A DNA stretch of 64,000 bases, taken from contig JAXLQU010000016.1 in NCBI GenBank assembly GCA_046331425.1, positions 50,843 through 114,842 on the forward strand. The letters are read 5' to 3'. The notes beneath the pieces were generated by a model, which did no database searches, was not told the DNA's origin, and saw nothing but the letters and a program-made list of their open reading frames with translations. This stretch comes from JANNUT01 sp046331425. Its GTDB lineage: Bacteria > Acidobacteriota > Polarisedimenticolia > J045. The translations under genes and the position numbers were made by a program. Positions 1-8,650 of the stretch are shown here, in pieces. The first letter of the stretch is position 1, and the number at the start of each line of letters is the position of its first letter.

Positions 1-2
1 CC

Positions 3-476
3 GATCACGAGCGAGCGTTGTTCGTGGAGTCGTTGTCGAAAGTTCCTAGTGGAGCGTACTGGGGAAGCAACAGCGCCTCGAGCGTCCTTGCTGTGGCCCT
101 TCCGTATCTCGATGGTGAGATTGCGTATCGCAAACAGAAACTCGATGAGGCGGTGCTGCAGTTGACCACCGCCGTGCGATTGGAAGATGGTCTGAAGTAC
201 GACGAACCGCCACCGTGGACAACTCCGTCGCGACATGCGTTGGGTGCGGTGTTGTTGGCTGCGGACAGAGCGGCTGAGGCCGAAGCGGTTTATCGCGACG
301 ATCTGAAGCGCTACCCAGAGAATGGCTGGGCGCTGCTTGGGTTGTCCCGCGCGCTCAATGCGCAAGGGAAATCGACGGAAGCCGGCGACGTCGACGCGCG
401 GCAGAAGAAAGCGTGGGCTCGCGCCGACGTGCCGATCGCATCGTCATGTTTGTGTGTGAAAGCGGTAGCGAAGTGA
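3..476 (+). CDS. TPR-containing protein, C-terminal part (5' end outside window)
   Basis: The reading frame is open from the first bases of the window, so the gene begins upstream; about 158 residues are visible. The visible part has two helix-turn-helix TPR-like units: one around the segment that begins YLDGEIAYRKQKLDEAV, and one around AEAVYRDDLKRYPENGWALLGLSRAL, which has the usual Trp/Gly/Leu/Ala spacing. Such C-terminal TPR arrays are common at the ends of long secreted or cytosolic scaffold proteins. The upstream domain cannot be seen, so no function is assigned. It ends 36 bases before the convergent rsmG stop. Confidence 0.7.
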   Translation, partial: DHERALFVESLSKVPSGAYWGSNSASSVLAVALPYLDGEIAYRKQKLDEAVLQLTTAVRLEDGLKYDEPPPWTTPSRHALGAVLLAADRAAEAEAVYRDDLKRYPENGWALLGLSRALNAQGKSTEAGDVDARQKKAWARADVPIASSCLCVKAVAK

Positions 477-512
477 TGCGCGCGAGGTAGCACGCGGAAG
501 CGAGTATCGGCC

Positions 513-1154
513 TCAGCGCTGCGCATGTCGCAAGAACGACGCGACCAACTTCCCTTCCCCAAGCGGCAGACTCGTCCCCTCGTAGGCGCTGCGCAACGCC
601 CGCTCGTCGTCGACGCCAAGCCACGCGACGACGCAGCGAACGTCGCGCGTCGCGAGCAGTTCACGAATCCACTTTTGTGGAGTGGGGAAACCACGCATAG
701 TCACAACGGTCGCCGCACGTGGGATGTCGTCGATTGAGATCACGCGCGAGTCGCTGACCGTGATTCGCTCGAACTGATTGGTTTGCCGAATGGCTGCGCG
801 AAGGAAGTCGACTTTGCGTGCGGTCTTTTCGATCAAAGTGCCGCGGATTTTGTGATGTATCAACAACAGCGTAAGCGCGGGATAACCGTTGCCCGACCCG
901 AGATCGACCAGGTGATCGGTGGGTACCGGCTCTAGCAACTGCGCGCCGATGACGCTCTCCACCAAGTGCCTGCGCACGCCTTCTTCAGGATCGCGAATCG
1001 ACGTGAGATTGATCCGCTGATTCCATGCGTACAGAAGGCGAAAGTGTTTGATCAGGTCTGGCAGGGCCAGAGCCACAAGTCTCTTGTATTCAACGGTTTG
1101 GCATGCTGCCTCGACACGGGCGGCGAGTTCTTCATCGGTTAGCAGGCGGGGCAT
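513..1154 (-). CDS. rsmG: 16S rRNA (guanine-527-N7)-methyltransferase RsmG (GidB)
   Basis: Class I SAM-dependent methyltransferase that makes m7G527 in 16S rRNA. The family motif NQRINLTSIRDPEEGVRRHL is followed by the SAM-binding glycine loop VDLGSGNGYPAL. The start chosen is the ATG giving MPRLLTDEEL (213 aa, normal length), preceded at good spacing by GGAAG. A longer in-frame ORF to 1214 would overlap the mnmG stop and adds 20 non-conserved residues. It lies 40 bases downstream of mnmG on the same strand, the classical gidA-gidB pair, and is probably co-transcribed with it. Confidence 0.93.
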   Translation of the reverse strand: MPRLLTDEELAARVEAACQTVEYKRLVALALPDLIKHFRLLYAWNQRINLTSIRDPEEGVRRHLVESVIGAQLLEPVPTDHLVDLGSGNGYPALTLLLIHHKIRGTLIEKTARKVDFLRAAIRQTNQFERITVSDSRVISIDDIPRAATVVTMRGFPTPQKWIRELLATRDVRCVVAWLGVDDERALRSAYEGTSLPLGEGKLVASFLRHAQR

Positions 1155-1194
1155 CGGCGGATCTTCCGTGGGGAGCGGTCTGTGGGCGTTGCCT

Positions 1195-3024
1195 TCATCT
1201 CGGCGGAATCGCACGGCGATGCTTGACGATCGCGGCGGCCAAAACGGTGATCGATGCCGGATTGACCCCGGGAATTCGCGCCGCCTGGCTGAGTGATGTC
1301 GGACGCACTTCTGAAAGCCGCTGACGAATCTCGTGTGAAAGGCCCGGTACTAGATCGAAGGCAAATTCTTCTGGAACGCGAACGCGCTCGAGGTCGCGAA
1401 GTCGAGCGATTTCTCGTTGCTCACGTTCGAGGTAGCCGCGGTACTGAACCAGCGAGAGCACTGTCTTCCGATCAAAGGGGCTCAGCGGATATTCTGCAAG
1501 CCACGGATCACCTGCTTCCCCCTTTCGAATTCGATCGGCGGGAGTTGCAGAGCGAGGTCCTCTCAACGCGGTTCCACGCTCCAATGACGAAAGCACATCG
1601 TTCAAGAGAAGCCACCGTTGATCAGCACGCTGGGACTGCGACGGCTCAACCAGTCCGAGAGCTGCGCCGACCGGTGTGAGCCGAGCGTCAGCAGTATCGG
1701 CCGAAAGTGAGAGCCTCATTTCTGCACGAGACGTGAACATCCGGTATGGCTCGAGCACGCCTGTGGTGGTGAGGTCGGTGGCCATCACGCCGAGATACGA
1801 TTGCAAACGATCAGGGACCCAAGCGTCCTTTCCCATCGCAAAGAGTGCCGCGTTCACGCCGGCGATCAGGCCAAGGCCGGCGGCCTCTTCATACCCGGTT
1901 GTGCCACAGATCTGGCCGGCGAGAAAAAGTCCTTGAATCGATCGCAGTTGCAGAGACCCGGTCAGTTGGGTGGGAGGAACGTAGTCGTACTCCACGGCGT
2001 AACCGAAGCGGGCGATCTCTGCGCGCTCGAGGCCTTCGATCGAGGACACCAGTTCGGTTTGGGTTTCGGGTGGAAGGCTCGTCGAGAGCCCGTTGACATA
2101 GACCCAAGGGTGCTCGAGTCCCATCGGTTCCAGGTGCAGCAGATGGCTGGGCTTCTCCGAGAACTTCACCACCTTGTCTTCGAAACTCGGACAATACCGC
2201 GGGCCGAGAGACTGGATTCGTCCCGTATATAGAGGAGAGCGATGCAGGTTCTCTCGCACGATTCGGTGTACCGCAGGACCTGTCTTCGCCAAGTGGGTCA
2301 CGGTCTGACGCAATGGGGGCTCGAATTCCGAAGCTAGGTGCGCAAACGAGAACGGTACCGGCACATCGTCGCCTGGTTGTGGATCGAAGCTAGAGGTGTC
2401 GATGGAATCGGCAACGAGTCGCGGAGGGGTACCGGTCTTGAATCGATCGAGTCGAACTCCGCACGCCGCCAACGAACCGCTCATTTCAATCGCGGCGGAC
2501 TCTCCTACCCTTCCCCCTTCGGTCTCCTGCTCGCCCTGGTACATGCGTCCTCGAAGGAAGGTACCGGTGGTAAGGACCGCAGCTTCACAGCGAATGGTCC
2601 TTCCATCGGAGGTCTGCACGCCGACAAGTCGACCGTTCTCGATCGCAAGACCAATCGCTTCCCCTGCGATGACCTCGAGATTGGGGTACCGGTCGAGAAT
2701 CCCCCCCACGATACCGGGGTAACGGTCGTAGTCCTGTTGCGCGCGAGGGCCCTGCACCGCGGACCCACGAGAGCTGTTGAGCACGCGAAAGTGAATTCCG
2801 CCGAGATCGGCCGCGAGCCCCATGACGCCTCCAAGTGCGTCGATCTCGCGAACAAGATGACCTTTCCCGATCCCGCCGACGGCTGGATTGCAGGAGAGCC
2901 GGACCAACGTCTTTGGATCGAGCGTCAGCAGCACTACATCGCAGCCCATTCGGGCTGCGGCGGCAGCGGCCTCCACGCCTGCATGCCCACCTCCGATAAC
3001 GACTACCGGCGGCTTCGTCTTCAC
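1195..3024 (-). CDS. mnmG: tRNA uridine 5-carboxymethylaminomethyl modification enzyme MnmG (GidA)
   Basis: FAD-dependent enzyme that, with MnmE, installs the cmnm5 group at wobble U34 of certain tRNAs. The N-terminal dinucleotide-binding motif VIGGGHAGVEAA is followed by the family signature around LSCNPAVGGIGKGHLVREIDA, then the second signature GYEEAAGLGLIAGVNAA. Its 609 residues are close to the usual 620-630. The first gene of the gidA-gidB operon; its 5' side faces the parS sites and the divergent parA. MnmE is not in the window. Confidence 0.97.
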   Translation of the reverse strand: MKTKPPVVVIGGGHAGVEAAAAAARMGCDVVLLTLDPKTLVRLSCNPAVGGIGKGHLVREIDALGGVMGLAADLGGIHFRVLNSSRGSAVQGPRAQQDYDRYPGIVGGILDRYPNLEVIAGEAIGLAIENGRLVGVQTSDGRTIRCEAAVLTTGTFLRGRMYQGEQETEGGRVGESAAIEMSGSLAACGVRLDRFKTGTPPRLVADSIDTSSFDPQPGDDVPVPFSFAHLASEFEPPLRQTVTHLAKTGPAVHRIVRENLHRSPLYTGRIQSLGPRYCPSFEDKVVKFSEKPSHLLHLEPMGLEHPWVYVNGLSTSLPPETQTELVSSIEGLERAEIARFGYAVEYDYVPPTQLTGSLQLRSIQGLFLAGQICGTTGYEEAAGLGLIAGVNAALFAMGKDAWVPDRLQSYLGVMATDLTTTGVLEPYRMFTSRAEMRLSLSADTADARLTPVGAALGLVEPSQSQRADQRWLLLNDVLSSLERGTALRGPRSATPADRIRKGEAGDPWLAEYPLSPFDRKTVLSLVQYRGYLEREQREIARLRDLERVRVPEEFAFDLVPGLSHEIRQRLSEVRPTSLSQAARIPGVNPASITVLAAAIVKHRRAIPPR

Positions 3025-3070
3025 GGTTTCACAGCGCGCATTCTAGCTGGCACCTCAACCACATCTTCTT

Positions 3071-3086
3071 TGTTCCACGTGGAACT
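3071..3086. promoter_or_regulatory. parS centromere site 1
   Basis: TGTTCCACGTGGAACT is a near-perfect palindrome matching the bacterial parS consensus TGTTNCACGTGNAACA at all but the last base. It lies 47 bases upstream of the mnmG start and beside parA-parB, where chromosomal parS sites are typical. It is expected to be bound by the ParB encoded at 4042-4968. Confidence 0.9.
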
Positions 3087-3098
3087 TGCAGACTGAAT

Positions 3099-3114
3099 TG
3101 TTCCACGTGAAACA
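3099..3114. promoter_or_regulatory. parS centromere site 2
   Basis: TGTTCCACGTGAAACA matches the parS consensus TGTTNCACGTGNAACA throughout and lies 28 bases from site 1 (centre to centre), nearly three helical turns. Two closely spaced sites could act as a ParB nucleation point and may also influence the divergent mnmG and parA promoters. Confidence 0.93.
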
Positions 3115-3252
3115 ACGTTAATAAAGCGAAAGCGGTGCTGAAACGAATATGTAACTAACTCATTCTAAAGAGTTTAACCGCAAAGACTCTCGGCTTCGTC
3201 CGAAACGATGAGAAAAACCTACGATCAACTGCGCCGGCTCCTTTCGCGGTGC

Positions 3253-3258
3253 TATTCT
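3253..3258 (+). promoter_or_regulatory. Putative extended -10 element for parAB
   Basis: TGCTATTCT (hexamer TATTCT) precedes parA by about 30 bases, with the TG of an extended -10. No convincing -35 is visible. The following CCCCGCCG is shared with the promoter-like element before the acyl carrier protein gene at 33006. Confidence 0.4.
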
Positions 3259-3287
3259 CCCCGCCGCTTCAGAAAGGTCGACCGGGG

Positions 3288-4076
3288 ATGCCGCGGGTCA
3301 TCGCGATTGCTAATCAAAAAGGCGGAGTTGGCAAGACCACCACGGCCGTAAACCTGGGGGCGGGTCTGGCGTTGGCTGGCGGCACGACGATCCTGCTGGA
3401 TCTCGACCCTCAAGCCAACTCGACCCGAGCTCTTGGGGTCGCTCGGGATCCTGCCCGCCCTTCGATTTACGACTGCCTGATCGAGGGTACGTCGATCGAC
3501 GAAGTCTTGCTTCCCACCGACATGGAAAACCTTTGGCTTTGCCCCTCGGAGAACGAACTCACCGGTGCTGAAGTCGAACTGGTCACACTCCCAAAGCGTG
3601 AATACCGCTTGTCCGATCTAATTGCCGGACTCAACAAGCCTGTTGATTTCGTGCTCATCGACTGTCCCCCGTCGCTGAGTTTTCTTACCGTCAACGCGCT
3701 CAGTGCGGCCGACTCTGTGCTGATTCCAATTCAGTGTGAATACCTGGCCCTCGAAGGCGTGACACAACTCATCGACACGCTGCGTCGTATCAAAAAGGCC
3801 CTCAACCCAAAGCTGCAGGTCGAGGGAGTTCTGCTCACGATGTACGACGAACGCACCAATCTCTCGCGACAGGTTGCTGAAGAGGTCATTTCATATTTCA
3901 AAGGTGCGGTGTATCAAACGGTGATCCCGCGCAACATTCGCCTCGGCGAAGCGCCCAGCTTCGGCAAACCGATATTCCTCTACGACGCGCGCTCCAAAGG
4001 CGCGACTGCGTACCTCGATTTGGCCAAGGAGATTCTCAACAGTGAGCCCCGAACCGAAACGCAGGGTGCTGGGTAA
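3288..4076 (+). CDS. parA: Chromosome partitioning ATPase ParA (Soj)
   Basis: Deviant Walker-A ATPase that moves ParB-parS complexes along the nucleoid. The motif KGGVGKTTTAVNLG occurs right after the start MPRVIAIANQ; Walker B-like DFVLIDCPPSL and the C-terminal signature IPRNIRLGEAPSFGKPI follow. I place the start at the ATG at 3288, preceded by AGAAAGG; the ORF extends 13 codons further upstream but those residues are not family-like. Length 262 aa is normal. Overlaps parB by 35 bases, so the two are translated together. Confidence 0.95.
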   Translation: MPRVIAIANQKGGVGKTTTAVNLGAGLALAGGTTILLDLDPQANSTRALGVARDPARPSIYDCLIEGTSIDEVLLPTDMENLWLCPSENELTGAEVELVTLPKREYRLSDLIAGLNKPVDFVLIDCPPSLSFLTVNALSAADSVLIPIQCEYLALEGVTQLIDTLRRIKKALNPKLQVEGVLLTMYDERTNLSRQVAEEVISYFKGAVYQTVIPRNIRLGEAPSFGKPIFLYDARSKGATAYLDLAKEILNSEPRTETQGAG

Positions 4077-4968
4077 GGGACTTGGGAGTCTCATCCCGGA
4101 CTCGCCCACACTCGATGAACGCGGCACTGAAGTACCGGCAACACCAACATCCCGCGCCGCCACCGGTACGCCGATGGATGTTCCGGTCGAGCAAATTCGT
4201 CCCAACCCGCATCAACCGCGACAGAACTTCCGCGATGAAGAACTCGACGGTTTGTCAACGTCGATCAAGGAGATCGGCATCCTCCAGCCGCTCGTGGCGC
4301 GCCGAGACGCCGACGGAAAGTACACGCTGATTGCCGGCGAACGTCGACTGCGCGCGGCACGCAAGGCGGGACTAGTCACCGTGCCGGTCGTTGTGCGCGA
4401 GAGTAGCGATGACAAGTTGCTGATCGAAGCGCTCATCGAGAACATCCAGCGCGATGACCTGGGTGCCATCGAAACCGCTCAAGGTTTTCGCGAGTTGGTC
4501 AGGCAGTACGGTGTAACCCAGGCCGAAGTGGCCGAACGTGTCGGCAAACCCCGCAGTACCGTCGCCAACTACTTGCGCTTGCTCGATCTGCCCGAAGAGG
4601 TCCAAGCGATGCTTACGGCCGGCGCACTCGAATTTGGCCATGCGCGCGCATTGGCGGGCCTGGAGGATGCGGAGTCGCAACTCAAACTGGCGCGCACCGC
4701 GGCCGAAAAGAAACTCTCGGTTCGCGAGGTTGAAACGCGTGCGCGACTGATGATGCTGGGCGGAAAAGGGGACGATCATCCCGAAGAGCGACGCGATCCA
4801 AACGTTATTGCCGCCGAGAAAACGCTTTCGCGTTCACTCGAGGCCAAGGTGCATATCGAGATCAACGCACGTGGTCGCGGCCGCGTCGAAATCAAGTTTG
4901 CCGATGAGCAGGACCTCGAGCGCTTGTATCGGCAACTGCTGAGAGCGTCCGCCAAGACATCGAACTGA
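4042..4968 (+). CDS. parB: Chromosome partitioning protein ParB (Spo0J)
   Basis: CTP-dependent DNA clamp loaded at parS. The first residues contain the ParA-stimulating basic motif (KRRVLGKGLGSLIPD). The ParB/Srx domain carries IRPNPHQPRQNF and the CTP-binding motif GERRLRAARKAG; then ENIQRDDLGAIE and a helix-turn-helix (YGVTQAEVAERVGKPRSTVANYLRLL) that reads parS. The C-terminal dimerisation region follows. The start is GTG at 4042, inside parA, giving 308 aa, a normal length. Two matching parS sites lie 930 bases upstream. Confidence 0.96.
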   Translation: MSPEPKRRVLGKGLGSLIPDSPTLDERGTEVPATPTSRAATGTPMDVPVEQIRPNPHQPRQNFRDEELDGLSTSIKEIGILQPLVARRDADGKYTLIAGERRLRAARKAGLVTVPVVVRESSDDKLLIEALIENIQRDDLGAIETAQGFRELVRQYGVTQAEVAERVGKPRSTVANYLRLLDLPEEVQAMLTAGALEFGHARALAGLEDAESQLKLARTAAEKKLSVREVETRARLMMLGGKGDDHPEERRDPNVIAAEKTLSRSLEAKVHIEINARGRGRVEIKFADEQDLERLYRQLLRASAKTSN

Positions 4969-5036
4969 TAACACGTTCCGACCATTGACGATTTGATTCG
5001 GCTGCGCGCAAACTCCCGACACTCGTTGGGGGTTGG

Positions 5037-6719
5037 ATGGCCAAGAGCCGCGCGTCAGCACCAGTTGGTATCGAGTTCGAGGCGCTGGCGTTTCGCCTCG
5101 CCGCAGCGACCGAGAATCCCGAGGCGTGGCGTGGACGAGCCTGGCACGCGATCGAACAATCGCTCGGTGCAAGTTGGCGCGTTGACGCTGTGGCCGAGGG
5201 GCATCCTGAGTTCTTGGCTCGCTCCACCGCTGCACGCAAACTCGCCCCGTCGCGCGCCTGGGATTTGTCTCGTCAGCTTGCGGCGCTGCCTGCGATCGAA
5301 ACCGCCGAGCCGTTGTTCAACGCACCTGGTTTGACGCCAGACCCGAAGCAACTTGGTCGGTTGATGACTGCTGAAGAGCGAGCGCGCGGCGGTCAGCGCC
5401 GCGTTGAACGAGTACCACGCGCCAAGGGCACTCCAGCGCTACCGTGCTCGAATCACTCCGAATGGAGCTTGGACTTCTGCGGCGTGAAAGCGGCCTGGGA
5501 GTACACGCAACACAGCGGTGTGCATCCGTTGGGGGAGGGAATCATCGTCGGACATCCCGACACCGGCTACACAGTTCATCCGGAAATTTGGGATGCGGCC
5601 GATCTGCGGATTCTCACGGCACACGGTTGGAACTATGTCGATGACACCGCCGATCCACTCGACCCGCTCACCGGCGAGCACCCGAGTCACGGCACCAGCA
5701 CGGCGAGTGTCATCATGAGCGATCAGGGCGGGCCGACAGGGAAGTGGGTGAGTGGTGTCGCCCCGCGCGCCGCATTGGTGCCGTTTCGCGTTTCGGACAG
5801 CGTGATTCATTTCTCGTTTGCGAATGTAATGCAAGCTCTGTATCGCGCGACCGATGTTGCCGGCGCTCATCTCGTTTCGATGAGCCTAGGAGGGCCATTT
5901 CCCTCGGAATCACTCGAGCGTGCCATCGACCATGCGATCGATCGCGGCCTGATCGTGCTGGCCGCCGCGGGGAACATCTGGCCGTGGGTCGTGTACCCCG
6001 CGAGGTACGACCCTGTGATCGCCGTGGCAGCCAACAACTGCGCCACCAAACCGTGGAGCGGTTCGGCTCGCGGTGCGAAGGTCGACATCACCGCGCCCGG
6101 TGAGTCGGTGTGGCGAGCGCTAACACAGAATGATGCGAGTGGATCGAGGTACTTGGTCGAACGCAGTTCCGGCACCTCGTACGCGGTCGCGACGGCCGCC
6201 GGAGCGTGCGCACTATGGTTGGGACATCACGGTCGCGACGCTCTTGTGCAGAGGTATGGGGCAGGGAAGTTGGCTTCGGTCTTTCTGAAGCTGCTGGAGC
6301 GGACCGCGCACCGGCCGTCGGGCTGGAACAGACATGAATACGGCGCCGGGATTCTCGATGTCGACCGGCTGCTGCGCGCGCCGCTTCCTGCCAAGGCCTC
6401 GAAGCCCAAGTCGAGGGCGAGTGCAACAGCGGTCGTTCGTCGAGAGCGGTTCGACGGTCGTGTCGCCGAGCTGTTCCCGGATATCGATCCCGATCGCGCG
6501 CTACACGCTGTCGAAGGAATGTTCGCGATGAGAAGTCCGCGCTCGAAGGCTGCCTTTGCGCGTGTGGACCACGAGATCCTGTTTCTGCTCGCCACAACCC
6601 CTGCGTTGCGCGCCGACCTGCGTCGGCAAATCGATGCCAGATCGAAGCGAGGCGCAAAGAGTGCGCTGCCGCCCGCCATCGCAACCTCGCAATTGCTGTC
6701 GAGCCTAATGCACCGCTAA
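5037..6719 (+). CDS. Cytosolic subtilisin-like (S8) serine protease, first gene of a protease triad
   Basis: 560 aa. After an unrecognised N-terminal region (1-140) comes a subtilase domain with the full triad: Asp175 in HPDTGY, His218 in HGTSTA, Ser381 in SSGTSYA, and the oxyanion Asn313 in AAAGN. No signal peptide or lipobox is present, so unlike most subtilases it should act in the cytoplasm. A C-terminal extension of about 110 residues (460-560) is not recognised. It ends 10 bases before a caspase-fold protease gene, so the two are almost certainly co-expressed. The start ATG follows a G-rich stretch (GGGGGTTGG). The role is unknown; pairing with a second protease suggests a proteolytic cascade. 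Confidence 0.85.
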   Translation: MAKSRASAPVGIEFEALAFRLAAATENPEAWRGRAWHAIEQSLGASWRVDAVAEGHPEFLARSTAARKLAPSRAWDLSRQLAALPAIETAEPLFNAPGLTPDPKQLGRLMTAEERARGGQRRVERVPRAKGTPALPCSNHSEWSLDFCGVKAAWEYTQHSGVHPLGEGIIVGHPDTGYTVHPEIWDAADLRILTAHGWNYVDDTADPLDPLTGEHPSHGTSTASVIMSDQGGPTGKWVSGVAPRAALVPFRVSDSVIHFSFANVMQALYRATDVAGAHLVSMSLGGPFPSESLERAIDHAIDRGLIVLAAAGNIWPWVVYPARYDPVIAVAANNCATKPWSGSARGAKVDITAPGESVWRALTQNDASGSRYLVERSSGTSYAVATAAGACALWLGHHGRDALVQRYGAGKLASVFLKLLERTAHRPSGWNRHEYGAGILDVDRLLRAPLPAKASKPKSRASATAVVRRERFDGRVAELFPDIDPDRALHAVEGMFAMRSPRSKAAFARVDHEILFLLATTPALRADLRRQIDARSKRGAKSALPPAIATSQLLSSLMHR

Positions 6720-6729
6720 TGAGGGGAAC

Positions 6730-8322
6730 ATGCCGCGCAAGCTGATCGTTACACACCGCAAGGCAATGATCGCCAAGTACAAAAACGCAGGCTGGAAGCA
6801 GATCGAGAGCGCCATCCAGCAACTGATCGCCGCCGATGGCAAGCGCGGCCTGCAGACCTCGCTCTTGCTGCTCGACGACGCCAACGCCTTGGGCAATAGC
6901 GCAATGAACAAAGTCGGCGACCAGAAACAGGCCAAACAGGCGATCGACGCGGCGTTCCGCAAACGACTCGACCCTGAATATCTGATGATCCTGGGCGGTC
7001 CAGAACTGGTTCCGCATCAAGACCTGATCAATCCGGTCACGCGCCGCGACCCCGACAAGTTGGTGCCGAGCGATCTTCCTTACGCCTGCGCCGGGGCACA
7101 TCACACCGATGTGCGCAGGTTCATCGGCGCAACGCGCGTCGTTGGGCGACTGCCCGATGTGGTGGGCAGGAAGGATCCTTCGTATCTGATCGGATTGCTG
7201 GAAACGGCGGCCGGAGCGCCGTCGATACCGATGTCGAAGGTTGAACACTTCGCTGTCAGTGCGCAGATCTGGGTCGATGCAACACAAGCCGTGCTGCGCC
7301 AAGCACTCGGCGCGCACAAACCGAAAGCGAGTGTCGCACCGCCATCAGGACCACCGTGGAAGAGAAAAGCACTGGCCCGCACACTGCACTTGATCAATTG
7401 CCACGGCGGTCCGGCCGACCCGCAGTTCTACGGTGAAGACGAGTACGGCGATCAACCGGTGTCTTACGAATCAGCCGACCTCGTCGGCAAGATTCCGTTC
7501 GGGGCGGTCGCTGCCGCCGAATGTTGTTACGGTGCTGAGCTGTACGATCCCGGAAAATCCGGCCCCCCTGGAATCAGCAACGTCTATTTGGCGGAAGGGG
7601 CTGCCGGATATTTGGGAAGCACCACGATCGCTTATGGCGCCGATAGCAGCGACATCTCCGATGCCGACATCCTCTGCGAGCTTTTTCTATCGCTGGTGTT
7701 GGGAGGTGCGACACTCGGGCGTGCGCTGCTGCAAGCGCGACAGACGTACGTCAAACGCTGCGCACCACTGAGCCAAACCGAGTACAAGACGCTGGCCCAG
7801 TTTCTGCTGCTTGGTGATCCCTCGCAGCGCCCCGTAGTGCCCAAGGGGGAAACGGTCGTGGCCAGCGGTAAGTCGGCCGCGAAACACGCCAAGCATCGCA
7901 AATTCCTGATCACTCAGGGGAAGTGCTTGCCGTTATCGGTGCCCAAGTCGTCCAAGGTGGCTCGCCGCTCGGGTGCAAGGCTGCGCGATATGCTCACCAA
8001 GCTGGCACGCCGAAACGGTGTCGAGCCGACGATGTTCGAGAGTTTCCGTGTGGCCAAACCGGCAGCACGAGCCAAAGGCCCTGCGATGAAAGGCGTGATG
8101 GGGAAGCGGACCGCCTCGGTACACCTGATGTTCGGCGCCGATCTGAAGCAGGCGAAAAGGCGCGATCGGAGCGTCGGCCCGGTCGTGCCGATCACTCTGG
8201 TGGTAGCCAAGCTCGACGCGCAGAATGCGGTCGTCAGTTCCAAGAAGGTGGTGAGCCGAGGAGCGATGCTCCAAGCGACAAAGTCGCGGGCTGACGTGAC
8301 CGCCAAGAAACGCTCGTCGTGA
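6730..8322 (+). CDS. Caspase-fold (C25/CHAT-like) cysteine protease, second gene of the triad
   Basis: 530 aa, no signal peptide. The N-terminal part (60-165) has gingipain/C25-like features: YLMILGGPELVPHQDL, the phrase VPSDLPYAC and VVGRLPD. The catalytic half shows the caspase-type pair: His225 in LINCHGG after a hydrophobic strand, and Cys265/Cys266 in AAECCYGA after another strand. SNVYLAEGAAGYLGST and a LGDP segment complete the fold. The C-terminal 170 residues are basic and unassigned. Extracellular gingipains carry secretion signals; their absence here points to an intracellular role. Possibilities are regulated self-cleavage, activation of the neighbouring S8 protease, or a defence effector. 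The fold call is fairly firm; the function is inference. Confidence 0.75.
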   Translation: MPRKLIVTHRKAMIAKYKNAGWKQIESAIQQLIAADGKRGLQTSLLLLDDANALGNSAMNKVGDQKQAKQAIDAAFRKRLDPEYLMILGGPELVPHQDLINPVTRRDPDKLVPSDLPYACAGAHHTDVRRFIGATRVVGRLPDVVGRKDPSYLIGLLETAAGAPSIPMSKVEHFAVSAQIWVDATQAVLRQALGAHKPKASVAPPSGPPWKRKALARTLHLINCHGGPADPQFYGEDEYGDQPVSYESADLVGKIPFGAVAAAECCYGAELYDPGKSGPPGISNVYLAEGAAGYLGSTTIAYGADSSDISDADILCELFLSLVLGGATLGRALLQARQTYVKRCAPLSQTEYKTLAQFLLLGDPSQRPVVPKGETVVASGKSAAKHAKHRKFLITQGKCLPLSVPKSSKVARRSGARLRDMLTKLARRNGVEPTMFESFRVAKPAARAKGPAMKGVMGKRTASVHLMFGADLKQAKRRDRSVGPVVPITLVVAKLDAQNAVVSSKKVVSRGAMLQATKSRADVTAKKRSS

Positions 8323-8358
8323 AGCCAAGGATGCTCCTTGCGGGTAAGCGATAGACCT

Positions 8359-8631
8359 ATGGGTACGAAATACGTCGGTACAGTCGTTCGCAAGCGTGTC
8401 GCTCTTGGGTCCAAGAGCGATCGTGACGCGGTCTGCCTGGCATTGTCCGACCGGGAACTCGTGTTGCGTCGTGAGAGCGGTCCCACATTCCAAGACCCTG
8501 AGTTGGAGGAGCTGGTAGGGAAGACGATTCAGGCGGTCGGCCGTGAGCACGGCTACATGCTGATCATCACCTCGTGGAAGGAACTCGACGTCGCACCGCA
8601 AAGTCCGGCGAGGCGCGCGCGGAAGAAGTAG
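8359..8631 (+). CDS. Small basic beta-rich protein, third gene of the protease triad
   Basis: About 90 aa from the ATG at 8359; a TTG at 8338 with AAGGA upstream would add seven residues and cannot be excluded. The sequence alternates short beta strands (KYVGTVVRKRVA, AVCLALSDRELVLRR, YMLIITSWKELD) around a conserved-looking core GSKSDRDAV and FQDPELEELVGKTIQAVG, suggestive of a small OB-like barrel. The C-terminus is a basic tail. It follows the caspase-like gene by 36 bases. No enzymatic motif is visible; a substrate adaptor, inhibitor or sensor subunit for the two proteases is a reasonable guess. Confidence 0.65.
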   Translation: MGTKYVGTVVRKRVALGSKSDRDAVCLALSDRELVLRRESGPTFQDPELEELVGKTIQAVGREHGYMLIITSWKELDVAPQSPARRARKK

Positions 8632-8650
8632 GAATCCTTCCGCATCGGGT

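Noticed and set aside
2338..3096. A 252-codon plus-strand frame over the mnmG start and first parS site
   Set aside because: It is antisense to conserved mnmG sequence and has no ribosome-binding site or family match.
3115..3287. Replication origin with DnaA boxes next to parS
   Set aside because: The gap contains no TTATCCACA-like sequence or AT-rich unwinding region; only the parS sites are supported.
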